Source: Archangium violaceum (GTDB lineage Bacteria > Myxococcota > Myxococcia > Myxococcales > Myxococcaceae). From it: a stretch of DNA of 64,000 nt. Each line of letters begins with the position of its first letter. The stretch's first letter is position 1. The notes beneath the pieces are model-generated. The model searched no databases, had not been told where the DNA came from, and saw only the letters and a program-made list of their open reading frames with translations. The DNA lies in contig NZ_CP069338.1 in NCBI RefSeq assembly GCF_016859125.1, forward strand, positions 12,217,501-12,281,500, written 5' to 3'. Positions 23,805 to 31,984 of the stretch are shown here, in pieces. The translations under genes and the position numbers were made by a program.

Positions 23805-26069
23805 ATGCTCAACAAGACAACCGGAATGGCAGTCACATTACTGGTCGCCAGCCTGATGGCAGGTGATGCCCTTGCCGCCACCTACGGTGTGCAGCCGTCA
23901 GGTTCATCCGCCATCTTCTACGTCGACACCACCTCCTGGGCGGACATTCATTACCGCCTCAACAACGGGGGGCAGCTCAACGTCAGGATGACCGTCACCA
24001 ATGGAAGAAATCAGTACACGGTGAGCAACCTGACCAGTGGGAGCATCATCGATTACAACTTCACCTACTGGGACGTGTCTTGTAACTGTGCTCGCGATAC
24101 GCCCGCGGCCAGGTACACCCACGGCACCGTTGTCGATGGAGGAACGGGCGATGCCGGTACGGACGGCGGCACGACCGACGCCGGTACGGACGGCGGCACG
24201 ACCGATGCCGGTACGGACGGCGGTGGCATCGCCAACATCGTGCCCCTCTTCAACAGCGGCACGCCCCTGGAACCAGCCCTGGTGGAGGACACGCCTCAGG
24301 CCCTGATCACTCGCGTCGGTGAGCGGGTACGCGACCGTCATGCACGTGAATCGGAATTCCAGGCGTACGACCACTTCCTGCCGCTGTACTTCGTGAACCG
24401 GACGTTCTACGTCGAGATCGTGGACCAGGTCGCCAAGGGAGGAAACCAGATCACGGTCAACCTGCATACGACCCATCCCCATGATGGCACGAACTTCCGG
24501 GCCTTCTTCCGGGGCATCAACACGGTGGCGGAGTACTGGCACAACGGGACCTTCTCCCGCGTGAATGACCATCTCTATACGGCCAGCGTCAGCTACAACG
24601 CCAAGGAAGGCCGGGCGATCCGGGTTGGCGATCGCATGGAGATGGAAGTGGGCGTCTTCCTGCAACGGCCGGTGGAAGGGCGCTTCAACTACTACGCGCG
24701 TGCATGGCTCTACATCGTGGGCAGCGGCGGCATCGTCCCCTTCGAGGGCGTTGGCGCCACCCTGGACTCGTATCCGATGCCGGAGGCCGCATGGAGCGGC
24801 GGCCGGACCACGCTGAACCAGCCGTACTCGAACGAGCCCGCCGAGCGCTTCATGCAGATGGCGTTGAACATTGCGCCGGTGAACACGCAGACGTTCGTCG
24901 AGGGGCGGCGCATCCATCACACCGACTTCGGGGATGGCAGCCATTCCGAGTCGGGCAACCCCGTCTTCACGGAGCAGCAGAACAAGCTGGGGCCGAACTA
25001 CATCGCGCGCTCCTGCGTCGCCTGTCACAAGAACAACGGACGGGGCCTGCCTCCCGCCATCAACACCACGTTGAACAACATGGTGGTCAAGGTGGGGCAG
25101 AGCAATGGCGCCGCGGATCCGCAGCTGGGCGCGAAGCTGCAACCGTTCAGCACCAGTGGCACTCGCGAGGCGGATGCCCGCATCACCCGGTGGGATGAGA
25201 GCAGCGGTCAGTTCAGCGACGGCACGACCTATCGGCTGCGCAAGCCGGCCTACAGCTTCCTCAATGTCATTCCCACCCACTACTCGGCGCGTGCCACCCC
25301 GCAGCTGGTCGGCCTGGGCCTGCTGGAAGCCGTGCCCGAGAGCGCCATCGCCGCCCTGGCCGATCCGAATGACGGCAACGGTGACGGCATCTCCGGCCGC
25401 ATGAGGACCGTGGCGGATCCCCAGACGGGTGAGACCCGCCTGGGCCGCTTCGGCTGGAAGGCGGGCCTGGCGCGCCTGCGGCATCAGGTCGCCGATGCCT
25501 TCAACGGAGACATGGGGGTCACGAGCTCCGTCTACAAGACCCTGGATTGTGGCTCGGCGCAGACCGGCTGCTCGGGCTCCAGCACGGAGCTGAGCGATCA
25601 GGACCTCGACAAGATCGTCAGGTACATCGCCCTGCTGGGTGTCCCGGCCCGCCGCAACCTGAACGACGCGCAGGCCGTGCGGGGTGAGTCCCTCTTCCAG
25701 AGCGCGGGGTGTGCCAACTGCCACAGAGCCACGCTGACCACGAGCCCCTATCACCCGCACGCGGAGCTGCGCGGCCAGACGATCCACCCCTACACGGACC
25801 TGCTGCTGCATGACATGGGCCCTGGACTGGCCGACAACCTGCCGGAGGGCAACGCCTCGGGTTCGGAGTGGCGTACACCGCCGCTGTGGGGCATTGGCCT
25901 GACGGCCGGTGTCAGCGGTGGCGAGGCCTACCTGCACGATGGCCGGGCGCGCAACCTGTCGGAGGCCATTCTCTGGCATGGGGGTGAGGCGGAGTCGTCC
26001 AAGAAGGCCTTCGTCAACATGTCCAGCACCGACAGGGCCGCCCTGATCCGCTTCTTGCAGTCCCTCTGA
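23805..26069 (+). CDS. Secreted di-haem oxidoreductase with carbohydrate-binding domain
   Basis: A 754-residue exported protein. Signal peptide ~1-24 (ending GDALA). Residues ~25-107 form a small beta domain (ATYGVQPSGSSAIFYVDTTS...), which resembles a CBM56-type glucan-binding module. A low-complexity linker of DAGTDGGTT repeats (~115-140) follows. Residues ~145-754 match the di-haem oxidoreductase (DHOR) family, with haem sites SCVACHKN (~403) and GCANCHRA (~634) and the typical ending GGEAYLHDGRARNLSEAILWHGGEAE. It would act outside the cell or in the periplasm on an unknown substrate. ATG 23805 has a modest site (AAGGAAACCC). A clear terminator follows. Confidence 0.85.
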   Translation: MLNKTTGMAVTLLVASLMAGDALAATYGVQPSGSSAIFYVDTTSWADIHYRLNNGGQLNVRMTVTNGRNQYTVSNLTSGSIIDYNFTYWDVSCNCARDTPAARYTHGTVVDGGTGDAGTDGGTTDAGTDGGTTDAGTDGGGIANIVPLFNSGTPLEPALVEDTPQALITRVGERVRDRHARESEFQAYDHFLPLYFVNRTFYVEIVDQVAKGGNQITVNLHTTHPHDGTNFRAFFRGINTVAEYWHNGTFSRVNDHLYTASVSYNAKEGRAIRVGDRMEMEVGVFLQRPVEGRFNYYARAWLYIVGSGGIVPFEGVGATLDSYPMPEAAWSGGRTTLNQPYSNEPAERFMQMALNIAPVNTQTFVEGRRIHHTDFGDGSHSESGNPVFTEQQNKLGPNYIARSCVACHKNNGRGLPPAINTTLNNMVVKVGQSNGAADPQLGAKLQPFSTSGTREADARITRWDESSGQFSDGTTYRLRKPAYSFLNVIPTHYSARATPQLVGLGLLEAVPESAIAALADPNDGNGDGISGRMRTVADPQTGETRLGRFGWKAGLARLRHQVADAFNGDMGVTSSVYKTLDCGSAQTGCSGSSTELSDQDLDKIVRYIALLGVPARRNLNDAQAVRGESLFQSAGCANCHRATLTTSPYHPHAELRGQTIHPYTDLLLHDMGPGLADNLPEGNASGSEWRTPPLWGIGLTAGVSGGEAYLHDGRARNLSEAILWHGGEAESSKKAFVNMSSTDRAALIRFLQSL
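24150..24224 (+). repeat. 27-bp tandem repeat coding for DAGTDGGTT
   Basis: Nearly three copies of a 27-nt unit (GATGCCGGTACGGACGGCGG plus CACGACC) with few base differences. It encodes the flexible linker between the binding domain and the di-haem oxidoreductase domain. Confidence 0.8.
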
Positions 26070-26090
26070 TCCGGACTCGAGTACATCTCG

Positions 26091-26121
26091 GGGGGCCGCG
26101 CTGTGTCGCGGCCCCCTTTTT
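26091..26121 (+). terminator. Intrinsic terminator after the di-haem oxidoreductase
   Basis: A perfect 10-bp stem GGGGGCCGCG / CGCGGCCCCC with loop CTGTGT, followed directly by five T. It begins 21 nt after the stop codon. Confidence 0.9.
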
Positions 26122-26156
26122 ACTTCTCACCCCTCCGAGGGAGGAGCCCGCGACAT

Positions 26157-26202
26157 CCTACGATTTTGTAGGAACTCGCCCCTCTGGAGACAAAAATGTA
26201 GG
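26157..26202 (+). promoter_or_regulatory. Dyad pair A upstream of amtB
   Basis: CCTACGATTTTGTAGG (26157-26172) is a dyad with 5-bp perfect arms. GAGACAAAAATGTAGG (26187-26202) keeps the right arm and is a degenerate second copy. The two start 30 nt apart, about three helical turns. See also pair B; together they lie about 100-240 nt upstream of a -24/-12 promoter. Confidence 0.6.
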
Positions 26203-26252
26203 ACCGCGTGGCTCCAGGCACCTCCCGCTGGCCGTACCCCGCCCATCCTGTG

Positions 26253-26298
26253 CCTACGAAATTGTCGGTTTCCAGGAGCGAACCTACAAATTCGTAGG
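26253..26298 (+). promoter_or_regulatory. Dyad pair B upstream of amtB
   Basis: CCTACGAAATTGTCGG (26253-26268, one arm mismatch) and CCTACAAATTCGTAGG (26283-26298, perfect arms) again start 30 nt apart with a 14-nt linker, exactly as in pair A. Pair B read on the other strand aligns with pair A, so the whole is a large inverted arrangement. Confidence 0.6.
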
Positions 26299-26397
26299 CC
26301 TGGAGACGGCCTGCGCCTGCCTGCCTGGCAGGCCGCTTCCAGCCAGAATCCCTCGTGATTTCAAGAAGATGCATCCCCCCTCGGTGGATGGAGGTGC

Positions 26398-26413
26398 TGG
26401 CCCCCCAGTTGCA
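26398..26413 (+). promoter_or_regulatory. Sigma-54-type -24/-12 promoter of amtB
   Basis: TGGCCCCCCAGTTGCA has GG and GC separated by 10 nt, TGGC at -24 and TTGCA at -12. The predicted start of transcription near 26424 leaves a ~40-nt leader before ATG 26464. Control of ammonium transporters by sigma-54 is common in other bacteria. Confidence 0.65.
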
Positions 26414-26463
26414 CTGGCTCCAACGAGAGCGGGCCCATGCGGCCCATTGCGTGAGAGGTGATG

Positions 26464-27783
26464 ATGTCGGCAGGAATCGTCGGAGCCGATGTGGCGTGGG
26501 TGCTGGTCTCGTGCGCCCTGGTGATGCTGATGGTCCCGGGACTGGCGCTCTTCTATGGGGGCATGGTGCAGGGCAAGAACGTGCTCTCCACCCTCATGCA
26601 CAGCTTCGGCGCCCTGGCGGTGGTGACGGTGGTGTGGGCGCTCTGGGGCTACTCACTTGCCTTCGGGGAGACGCAGGGAGGCCTCCTCGGAGGCACCACG
26701 CACCTGTTCATGAAGGGAGTGGGACTGGAGGCCAAGGGCACGCTGCCGCACACCCTCTTCTTCCTCTTCCAGGGTACCTTCGCCGCCATCACGCCCGCGC
26801 TCATCAGCGGTGCGTACGCCGAGCGGCTCAAGTTCTCCGCCTTCCTCCTCTTCACGGTGCTGTGGGCGACGTTCGTGTACGCGCCCGTGGCGCACTGGGT
26901 GTGGGCTCCGGAGGGCTGGCTGCTGAAGCTGGGCGCGCTCGACTTCGCCGGTGGTGCCGTGGTGCACCTCACCAGTGGTGTCTCGGCGCTCGTGGTGGCG
27001 CTCGTGGTGGGTCGCCGCAAGGGCGCGCGTCAGCCTCCGCACAACCTCACCTTCACCCTGCTGGGCGCGGGGCTCCTCTGGTTCGGCTGGTTCGGCTTCA
27101 ACGCGGGCAGTGCGCTGGCGGCCAATGAGCTGGCCGCGCTCGCCGCGACCAACACCCACCTGGCGGCCGCGTCCGGCGCGGTGGCCTGGGGCATCGTGGA
27201 CCTGGTGCGCCTGAAGAAGGTGACCGCGCTGGGCGCCGCCAGCGGACTCGTGGCGGGTCTGGTGGGCATCACCCCGGCGGCCGGCTTCGTCTCGCCCATG
27301 GGCGCGTTGGCCATCGGCCTCCTGGCCGGCGCGGTGTGCTACGGCGGCGTCCTCCTCAAGGAGCACCTGAACTACGACGATGCCCTGGATGTCGTCGGTG
27401 TGCATGGCGTGGGCGGCGCGCTCGGGGCGCTGCTCACCGGAGTGTTCGCCACCGTGGCCGTCAACCCGGCCGGAGCCGATGGTGTCCTCGCGGCCGGCAA
27501 CTGGGCCCTGCTCGGCAAGCAGGCGCTCAGCATCGTGGCGGTGGCGGCCTTCTCCGGGCTCCTCACCTTCGTCATCCTCAAGGTGGTGCAGGCGGTGATG
27601 GGCCTCCGCGTGGATGCCGAGGCCGAGTTCGAGGGGTTGGATCTCCACGTCCACGGCGAGCGCGCCTACCACTCCGGTATCGCCATGGGCAGCCCCAGCC
27701 TGCCGTCTCGCGAGGCGGCTCCCACGGAGGCCAGCGCCCCCGCGCAGGCCCCGCTCAGCGCCGAGCCCGCGATGGAGGGTTGA
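26464..27783 (+). CDS. amtB: Ammonium transporter
   Basis: A 439-residue Amt/MEP/Rh channel protein with 11 predicted helices. Recognisable are LALFYGGMVQGKN (~23-35), GAYAERLKFSAFLLF (~118-132), DFAGGAVVHLTSG with the first pore His (~161-173), WFGWFGFNAGSA (~203-214) and DALDVVGVHGVGGALG with the second His (~307-322). The C-terminal tail is long and Ala/Pro-rich. Start ATG 26464 follows AGAGGTG; 26461 is equally possible. No glnK-type PII gene is adjacent, unusual for amtB. A sigma-54-type promoter and four dyads lie upstream. Confidence 0.93.
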   Translation: MSAGIVGADVAWVLVSCALVMLMVPGLALFYGGMVQGKNVLSTLMHSFGALAVVTVVWALWGYSLAFGETQGGLLGGTTHLFMKGVGLEAKGTLPHTLFFLFQGTFAAITPALISGAYAERLKFSAFLLFTVLWATFVYAPVAHWVWAPEGWLLKLGALDFAGGAVVHLTSGVSALVVALVVGRRKGARQPPHNLTFTLLGAGLLWFGWFGFNAGSALAANELAALAATNTHLAAASGAVAWGIVDLVRLKKVTALGAASGLVAGLVGITPAAGFVSPMGALAIGLLAGAVCYGGVLLKEHLNYDDALDVVGVHGVGGALGALLTGVFATVAVNPAGADGVLAAGNWALLGKQALSIVAVAAFSGLLTFVILKVVQAVMGLRVDAEAEFEGLDLHVHGERAYHSGIAMGSPSLPSREAAPTEASAPAQAPLSAEPAMEG

Positions 27784-27900
27784 GCTCCGCGCGCGCCGGT
27801 TCCACGGGCAACCGCAGGACGAAGCGGGCACCTCCCTCGGAGCGGTTCTCCGCGTGGAGCGTGCCCCCGGCGCGCGAGAGCCTGGCGGTGAAGCTGAGAG
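27755..27900 (-). pseudogene. Histidine kinase C-terminal remnant
   Basis: On the minus strand the translation LSFTARLSRAGGTLHAENRS then EGGARFVLRLPVEP matches the end of the HATPase domain of histidine kinases (usual form GLGL...GG.L.AEN..GGARF...LP). Upstream of about 27897 the similarity stops abruptly; no GLG motif, N-box or DHp domain is found. It overlaps the last 29 nt of amtB. It looks like the end of a kinase gene that was deleted when the neighbouring DNA changed. Confidence 0.6.
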
Positions 27901-28034
27901 GAAATGAAGCATCCGGTCCATCCCGGTTCGAGTCGGCTGCCTGGCAGGCGACCGAGCCCCCGGAACATGGATTGACCCGGAAAAAAGCGCCCAGGCCTCT
28001 CCACGGGTATCGCCGTACCCAAAGGAAGGCCTGA

Positions 28035-29984
28035 ATGCATACCCCATATCGAAGTGCCACGAGCTGGACAGGACTCCTGTCCCTCGTTTTCGTGATGTCC
28101 ACAGCCTGCCAGCCGGGGACGTCCTCCGACGAGAGCGGCGAGCCGATTGCCTCGGACATTTCCGGAGCGGCCCGCTCGGAGCTGGTGAGCTGCATCGGAG
28201 TCCCCGAGTGGAACGCCAGCACCATCTACAACCCGGGCGATCGAGTCGTCTACAAGAGCAACCTGTACGAGGCCCTGGTGGCCATCTGGACGGCCGACCC
28301 CGTCCTGGGCACCGCCAGCGGCTGGTACAAGCTCATTGGCTCCTGCGGCGACGGCGGTACCGGGGGTGACACCACCGCGCCCTCTCAGGTGACGGGCCTG
28401 CGCTCCACCGGCGTCACCAGCACCCAGGTATCCCTGGCGTGGAACGCGGCAACGGACAACGTCGGCGTCACCGGCTATCTCGTGTTCCGCAATGGCACAC
28501 AGGTCGGCACGACGACGGGGACCACCTTCACGGACAGTGGTCTCTCTCCTTCGGCCCAGTACGGCTATGTCATCAAGGCGCGCGATGCCGCGGGCAACGT
28601 GTCGGTGGCGAGCAGCACTGTGTCGGTGACCACGAATCCCGATGGGACGGGAGGCAACCCCGACGGCTCGTGGCATCCGAGCTACCTCGCGCTCGGTACC
28701 GTCTACGAGCCCTTCACGGGCACCGACGCGTTCTTCTCCAAGGTCAACCCGCTCTTCCCCGCGGGCAAGCGGCTCGACTACGGCTATCTGTACCTCAATG
28801 GAGGCTCGCAGATCAGCGAGTGGCATTCGCGTGCCGTGCGGCTGGCCACGAAGAGCAAGGAACAGGGCATGACGCCCATCTTCGTGGTGTATGGGATTGG
28901 AGGCAACACCGACAGCCACTCGGCCGTATGGAACAACCTGCAGAGCGCCAGCTTCCTCTCGCAGTACTTCCAGGCCCTGGCCGACGTGGGCCGGACCGCG
29001 TCGGAGATCATGGGAACGGGCCGGATCGGCTACATCATCGAGCCCGACACCCTGGGCTACATCCAGCAGCAATACGCATCGCAGTATGGCAATGATCCCT
29101 CGAAGATCCCCGCCGCCACCCATGCCGTCTACGACTCGGGAGTGCTCCAGCGTGATAGGGATCCGCTCTTCCCCAATACGCTGACCGGGCTCGTCCAGAG
29201 CATCAACTACACGCTGCGCAAGTACACCTCGAGGGCCTTCCTCGGCTGGCAGCTCAACCTCTGGGCGGCGCCGGGGGCGCCCAGCACCGGCATCGTTCAC
29301 GCGACCGAGGTGTATGGTTTCGAGGCTGGCAAGCTCCGCATCCAGGAGAACGCACGCGCCAACGCGAGCTTCGCCCAGAAGGCTGGGGTTCAGTATGGCG
29401 GTGCCGAGTTCATCTCCATCGACAAGTACGGTCTGGACGGCGCCATCGCGACCGGCGCGAACCCGAACGATCCAGCGAGCTCGCTGTGGTTCTGGAACGC
29501 GGACCTCTGGAACAACTACCTGCTGTTCGTCCGGACACTGAAGGAGACGCTCGGGTTGCCCGTGGTGCTCTGGCAGATCCCCACCGGGCACATCAACGGC
29601 ACCACGCGCCGCAGCCCCACGGCGTACAACGCCTCCGGCACCTTCCCGGACCTGCCCAATACCGTACAGCGCTACGAGGACTCGGCGTCCCCGTACCTCT
29701 TTGGCGATACCTTGACGCTCTCGGGTAACCGGCTGGCCTACTTCTCGAAGAACGTGTGGAATGATCCCAAGGTCTCGGTGAACGGCAACACGGTCACGTG
29801 GGGCTCGCACCTGTCGGAGGCCGCCAACGCGGGTGTCGTCGCCATCCTCATGGGCGCGGGTGTCGGCATCAGCACCCGAGGCATTCCCCAGCCAGGGAGC
29901 TATCCCGAGGATCAGCCGACCGATAACTACTATTGGATCACTCGCATCCAGGAGTACTACGCCAACCCGGTGCAGCTCCCCTGA
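28035..29984 (+). CDS. Lipoprotein with chitin-binding, FnIII and glycosidase-like domains
   Basis: A 649-residue lipoprotein (lipobox around STAC, Cys25). Residues ~52-103 resemble a CBM5/12 chitin-binding module (WNASTIYNPGDRVVYKSNLY, ending GWYKLIG). Residues ~112-200 are a fibronectin type III repeat (TAPSQVTGLRSTGVTSTQVS). The C-terminal ~430 residues form an unassigned domain with YIIEPDTLGYI (~335-345), which recalls the EPDxL region of GH6 enzymes, and LGWQLNLWAAPG. AAGGAAGGCCTGA precedes the ATG. It lies 108 nt before a GH18 chitinase gene and probably acts with it on chitin or another polysaccharide. The enzyme class is a guess. Confidence 0.7.
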   Translation: MHTPYRSATSWTGLLSLVFVMSTACQPGTSSDESGEPIASDISGAARSELVSCIGVPEWNASTIYNPGDRVVYKSNLYEALVAIWTADPVLGTASGWYKLIGSCGDGGTGGDTTAPSQVTGLRSTGVTSTQVSLAWNAATDNVGVTGYLVFRNGTQVGTTTGTTFTDSGLSPSAQYGYVIKARDAAGNVSVASSTVSVTTNPDGTGGNPDGSWHPSYLALGTVYEPFTGTDAFFSKVNPLFPAGKRLDYGYLYLNGGSQISEWHSRAVRLATKSKEQGMTPIFVVYGIGGNTDSHSAVWNNLQSASFLSQYFQALADVGRTASEIMGTGRIGYIIEPDTLGYIQQQYASQYGNDPSKIPAATHAVYDSGVLQRDRDPLFPNTLTGLVQSINYTLRKYTSRAFLGWQLNLWAAPGAPSTGIVHATEVYGFEAGKLRIQENARANASFAQKAGVQYGGAEFISIDKYGLDGAIATGANPNDPASSLWFWNADLWNNYLLFVRTLKETLGLPVVLWQIPTGHINGTTRRSPTAYNASGTFPDLPNTVQRYEDSASPYLFGDTLTLSGNRLAYFSKNVWNDPKVSVNGNTVTWGSHLSEAANAGVVAILMGAGVGISTRGIPQPGSYPEDQPTDNYYWITRIQEYYANPVQLP

Positions 29985-30037
29985 CGCACTGCGTTCCGCC
30001 CTCCGGCAAGGACGGCATGACCCGAAGTTCCGGGCCT

Positions 30038-30061
30038 GACGCTCTATCCAGACAGAGCGTC
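30038..30061 (+). terminator. Hairpin between the two polysaccharide-active genes
   Basis: An 8-bp perfect stem GACGCTCT / AGAGCGTC with an 8-nt loop, 54 nt after the upstream stop. A short TTTT occurs 15 nt further on. It may terminate or attenuate before the chitinase gene. Confidence 0.4.
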
Positions 30062-30092
30062 TCGATTCCCAGTCCTTTTGCCCGGAGGAAGC

Positions 30093-31934
30093 ATGCGTCA
30101 GTCGAGGAAGTTCTTTGTCAGTGCCCTGTTGGGCTCTCTGGTCGCCTGTGGCGGCCAGGAGCCGCAGACGTCGAGCAATACCCAGAGCCAGGAGCTCGCG
30201 GCCTCCGCCGCCGGATTGACGGCCACCCTCAACGCCAGCTCCAGCTGGGAGGGTGGCTTCAATGGGGTGGTGACGATCAAGAACACCACCAGCAGTCCGA
30301 TTACGGACTGGGCCGTCACCCTCAAGTTCAACGGCAACGCCGCGATCAGTGGCTCCCCCTGGGGCGCTGGCGGCTCCGCCACCCGGGGGAGCGACGGCTC
30401 ATGGACCCTCCTCCCCAACACCTGGGGCGGCAATGTCGTGCCCGCCAACGGCAGCGTGACCGTGACCTTCTCGGGGACGGGGACCTACACGGGGGTGAGC
30501 AGCTGCACCATCAACGGGTATGCCTGTGATGGAAGCCAGCCTCATCCCGGCGACGACACCACGCCTCCCACGGTCGGTCTCTCGGCCAGCCCGACCAACC
30601 TCACGAGCGCGGGCAGCGTGAGCCTTTCGGCTCCGGCGAGCGACAACGTGGGCGTGGCCAAGGTCGAGTTCTACAGGAATGGCACCCTGCTGAGCACGGA
30701 TACCTCCAGCCCCTTCAGCGCCTCGGACGCGTTCAACTCCAGCACCCAGAATGGCACCTATGGCTATACGGCCAGGGCCTATGACGCCGCGGGGAACACC
30801 ACCACCTCCAGCGTGGCGAACGTCACCGTCAACATCACCGGCGAGCCGCCTCCTCCCGGAGGGAGGATGTACATCGGGTATGCCAGCAGCTGGAACACGA
30901 GCATCAACGATCTGACGACCGCGAACATCCCCAGCTACTACACGCACCTGAACCTCTCCTTCGTGCGGCCGAACACGGCCTACCAGAGGGGCTCGTACGA
31001 GTTCGATCAGGCCGTGGCGGGTCTCGAGTTCTTCGAGGGCGCCACGACGAACACCGGGCAGAAGAAGTTCACCCCGGAGCAGGCGCGGACGCTCATCAAC
31101 AACATCCGGGCGCTGCGCGCACGTGGAACGCAGGTGTGGCTCTCGGTTGGAGGATGGAGCTACAGCCAGGGCAGCCAGTGGGCGGAGTTCAGCGCGCCGC
31201 ACGTCGTCGACCTGGCGCAGGACCTCGAGGTCGATGGAATCGACATCGATTGGGAGTCGAGCGGGAGCAGCTGCAACAAGCTCCCGGCGGCTCAGTTCAG
31301 CTGCAGCAAGGATGGGGAGATCGCCAACATCATCACGAGCCTGGACAGCACCATCCGGGCCCGGGGCCTGAAGCTGGGAATCTCGATCGCGGGCTGGTCG
31401 ACGGGCGCCTACTACGTGGCGGGGACGCCGTTCGAGGAGGGCAAGGTGCAGTGGGGCTCGCCCTTCGGCGGAACGATGTACAACGTGGTGAAGAACCACG
31501 GGAACAAGCTCCACCACATCAACCTCATGTCCTACGACGGCGGCGACTACTACGACCCCCGTGAAGGCTATGAGTCCTACCGGGCCATCTACAGCGGGCC
31601 CATCGCCATGGGACTGGAGATCGCCCCGGAGGGCGCGGGTGGCGCGACGTTGAAGCTCAACGCGGAGCCCGGCACCGTCTACGACGCCGAGATGCTCACG
31701 GGGCAGAACAACATGGCGACGAAGTATTACAACGTCGAGACGCTCGCCACGTACATCAAGAACAAGGGCAAGCCCACCGACGGAATGATGGTGTGGCAGA
31801 TCTGGAAGGAGCGCGTCCACGCCACTCCGCCCGCGGGCGCGGCCACGGTGAACGCCACCGGCCAGAAGGTCTGCCAGATCCTCGGCATCACCAGCAACTG
31901 CAACCAGAGCCTGCCCGAGCTGCCGAAGTACTAG
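30093..31934 (+). CDS. GH18 chitinase lipoprotein with CBM2-like and Ig-like domains
   Basis: A 613-residue lipoprotein (LVACGG, lipidated Cys20). Residues ~35-140 are a CBM2-like module (LNASSSWEGGFNGVVTIKNT ... TWGGNVVPANGSVTVTFSGT). Residues ~150-250 are an Ig-like domain (PTVGLSASPTNLTSAGSVSL). Residues ~258-613 are a family 18 glycosidase: SVGGWSYS (~349) and the catalytic DGIDIDWES (DxxDxDxE, ~381-389), with MSYDGGDYY (~478). It should cleave beta-1,4 GlcNAc bonds in chitin by substrate-assisted catalysis at or outside the cell surface. Start ATG 30093 follows CGGAGGAAGC. Confidence 0.92.
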   Translation: MRQSRKFFVSALLGSLVACGGQEPQTSSNTQSQELAASAAGLTATLNASSSWEGGFNGVVTIKNTTSSPITDWAVTLKFNGNAAISGSPWGAGGSATRGSDGSWTLLPNTWGGNVVPANGSVTVTFSGTGTYTGVSSCTINGYACDGSQPHPGDDTTPPTVGLSASPTNLTSAGSVSLSAPASDNVGVAKVEFYRNGTLLSTDTSSPFSASDAFNSSTQNGTYGYTARAYDAAGNTTTSSVANVTVNITGEPPPPGGRMYIGYASSWNTSINDLTTANIPSYYTHLNLSFVRPNTAYQRGSYEFDQAVAGLEFFEGATTNTGQKKFTPEQARTLINNIRALRARGTQVWLSVGGWSYSQGSQWAEFSAPHVVDLAQDLEVDGIDIDWESSGSSCNKLPAAQFSCSKDGEIANIITSLDSTIRARGLKLGISIAGWSTGAYYVAGTPFEEGKVQWGSPFGGTMYNVVKNHGNKLHHINLMSYDGGDYYDPREGYESYRAIYSGPIAMGLEIAPEGAGGATLKLNAEPGTVYDAEMLTGQNNMATKYYNVETLATYIKNKGKPTDGMMVWQIWKERVHATPPAGAATVNATGQKVCQILGITSNCNQSLPELPKY

Positions 31935-31944
31935 GCGCAGGCCT

Positions 31945-31975
31945 CGCGCCCGGCGGGAGAGAACCGCCGGGCGCG
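31945..31975. terminator. Bidirectional hairpin between chitinase and sugar permease genes
   Basis: A perfect 12-bp stem CGCGCCCGGCGG / CCGCCGGGCGCG with a 7-nt loop, located between two convergent genes (10 nt from each). No T-run on either side, but placement suggests a shared terminator. Confidence 0.6.
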
Positions 31976-31984
31976 GAAGTACGA

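Noticed and set aside
26120-26374. Open frame on the minus strand across the dyad region upstream of amtB
   Set aside because: Its apparent repeated peptide (FVG, IFVS) is just translation of the DNA dyads; no ribosome binding site and no neighbours in the same direction.
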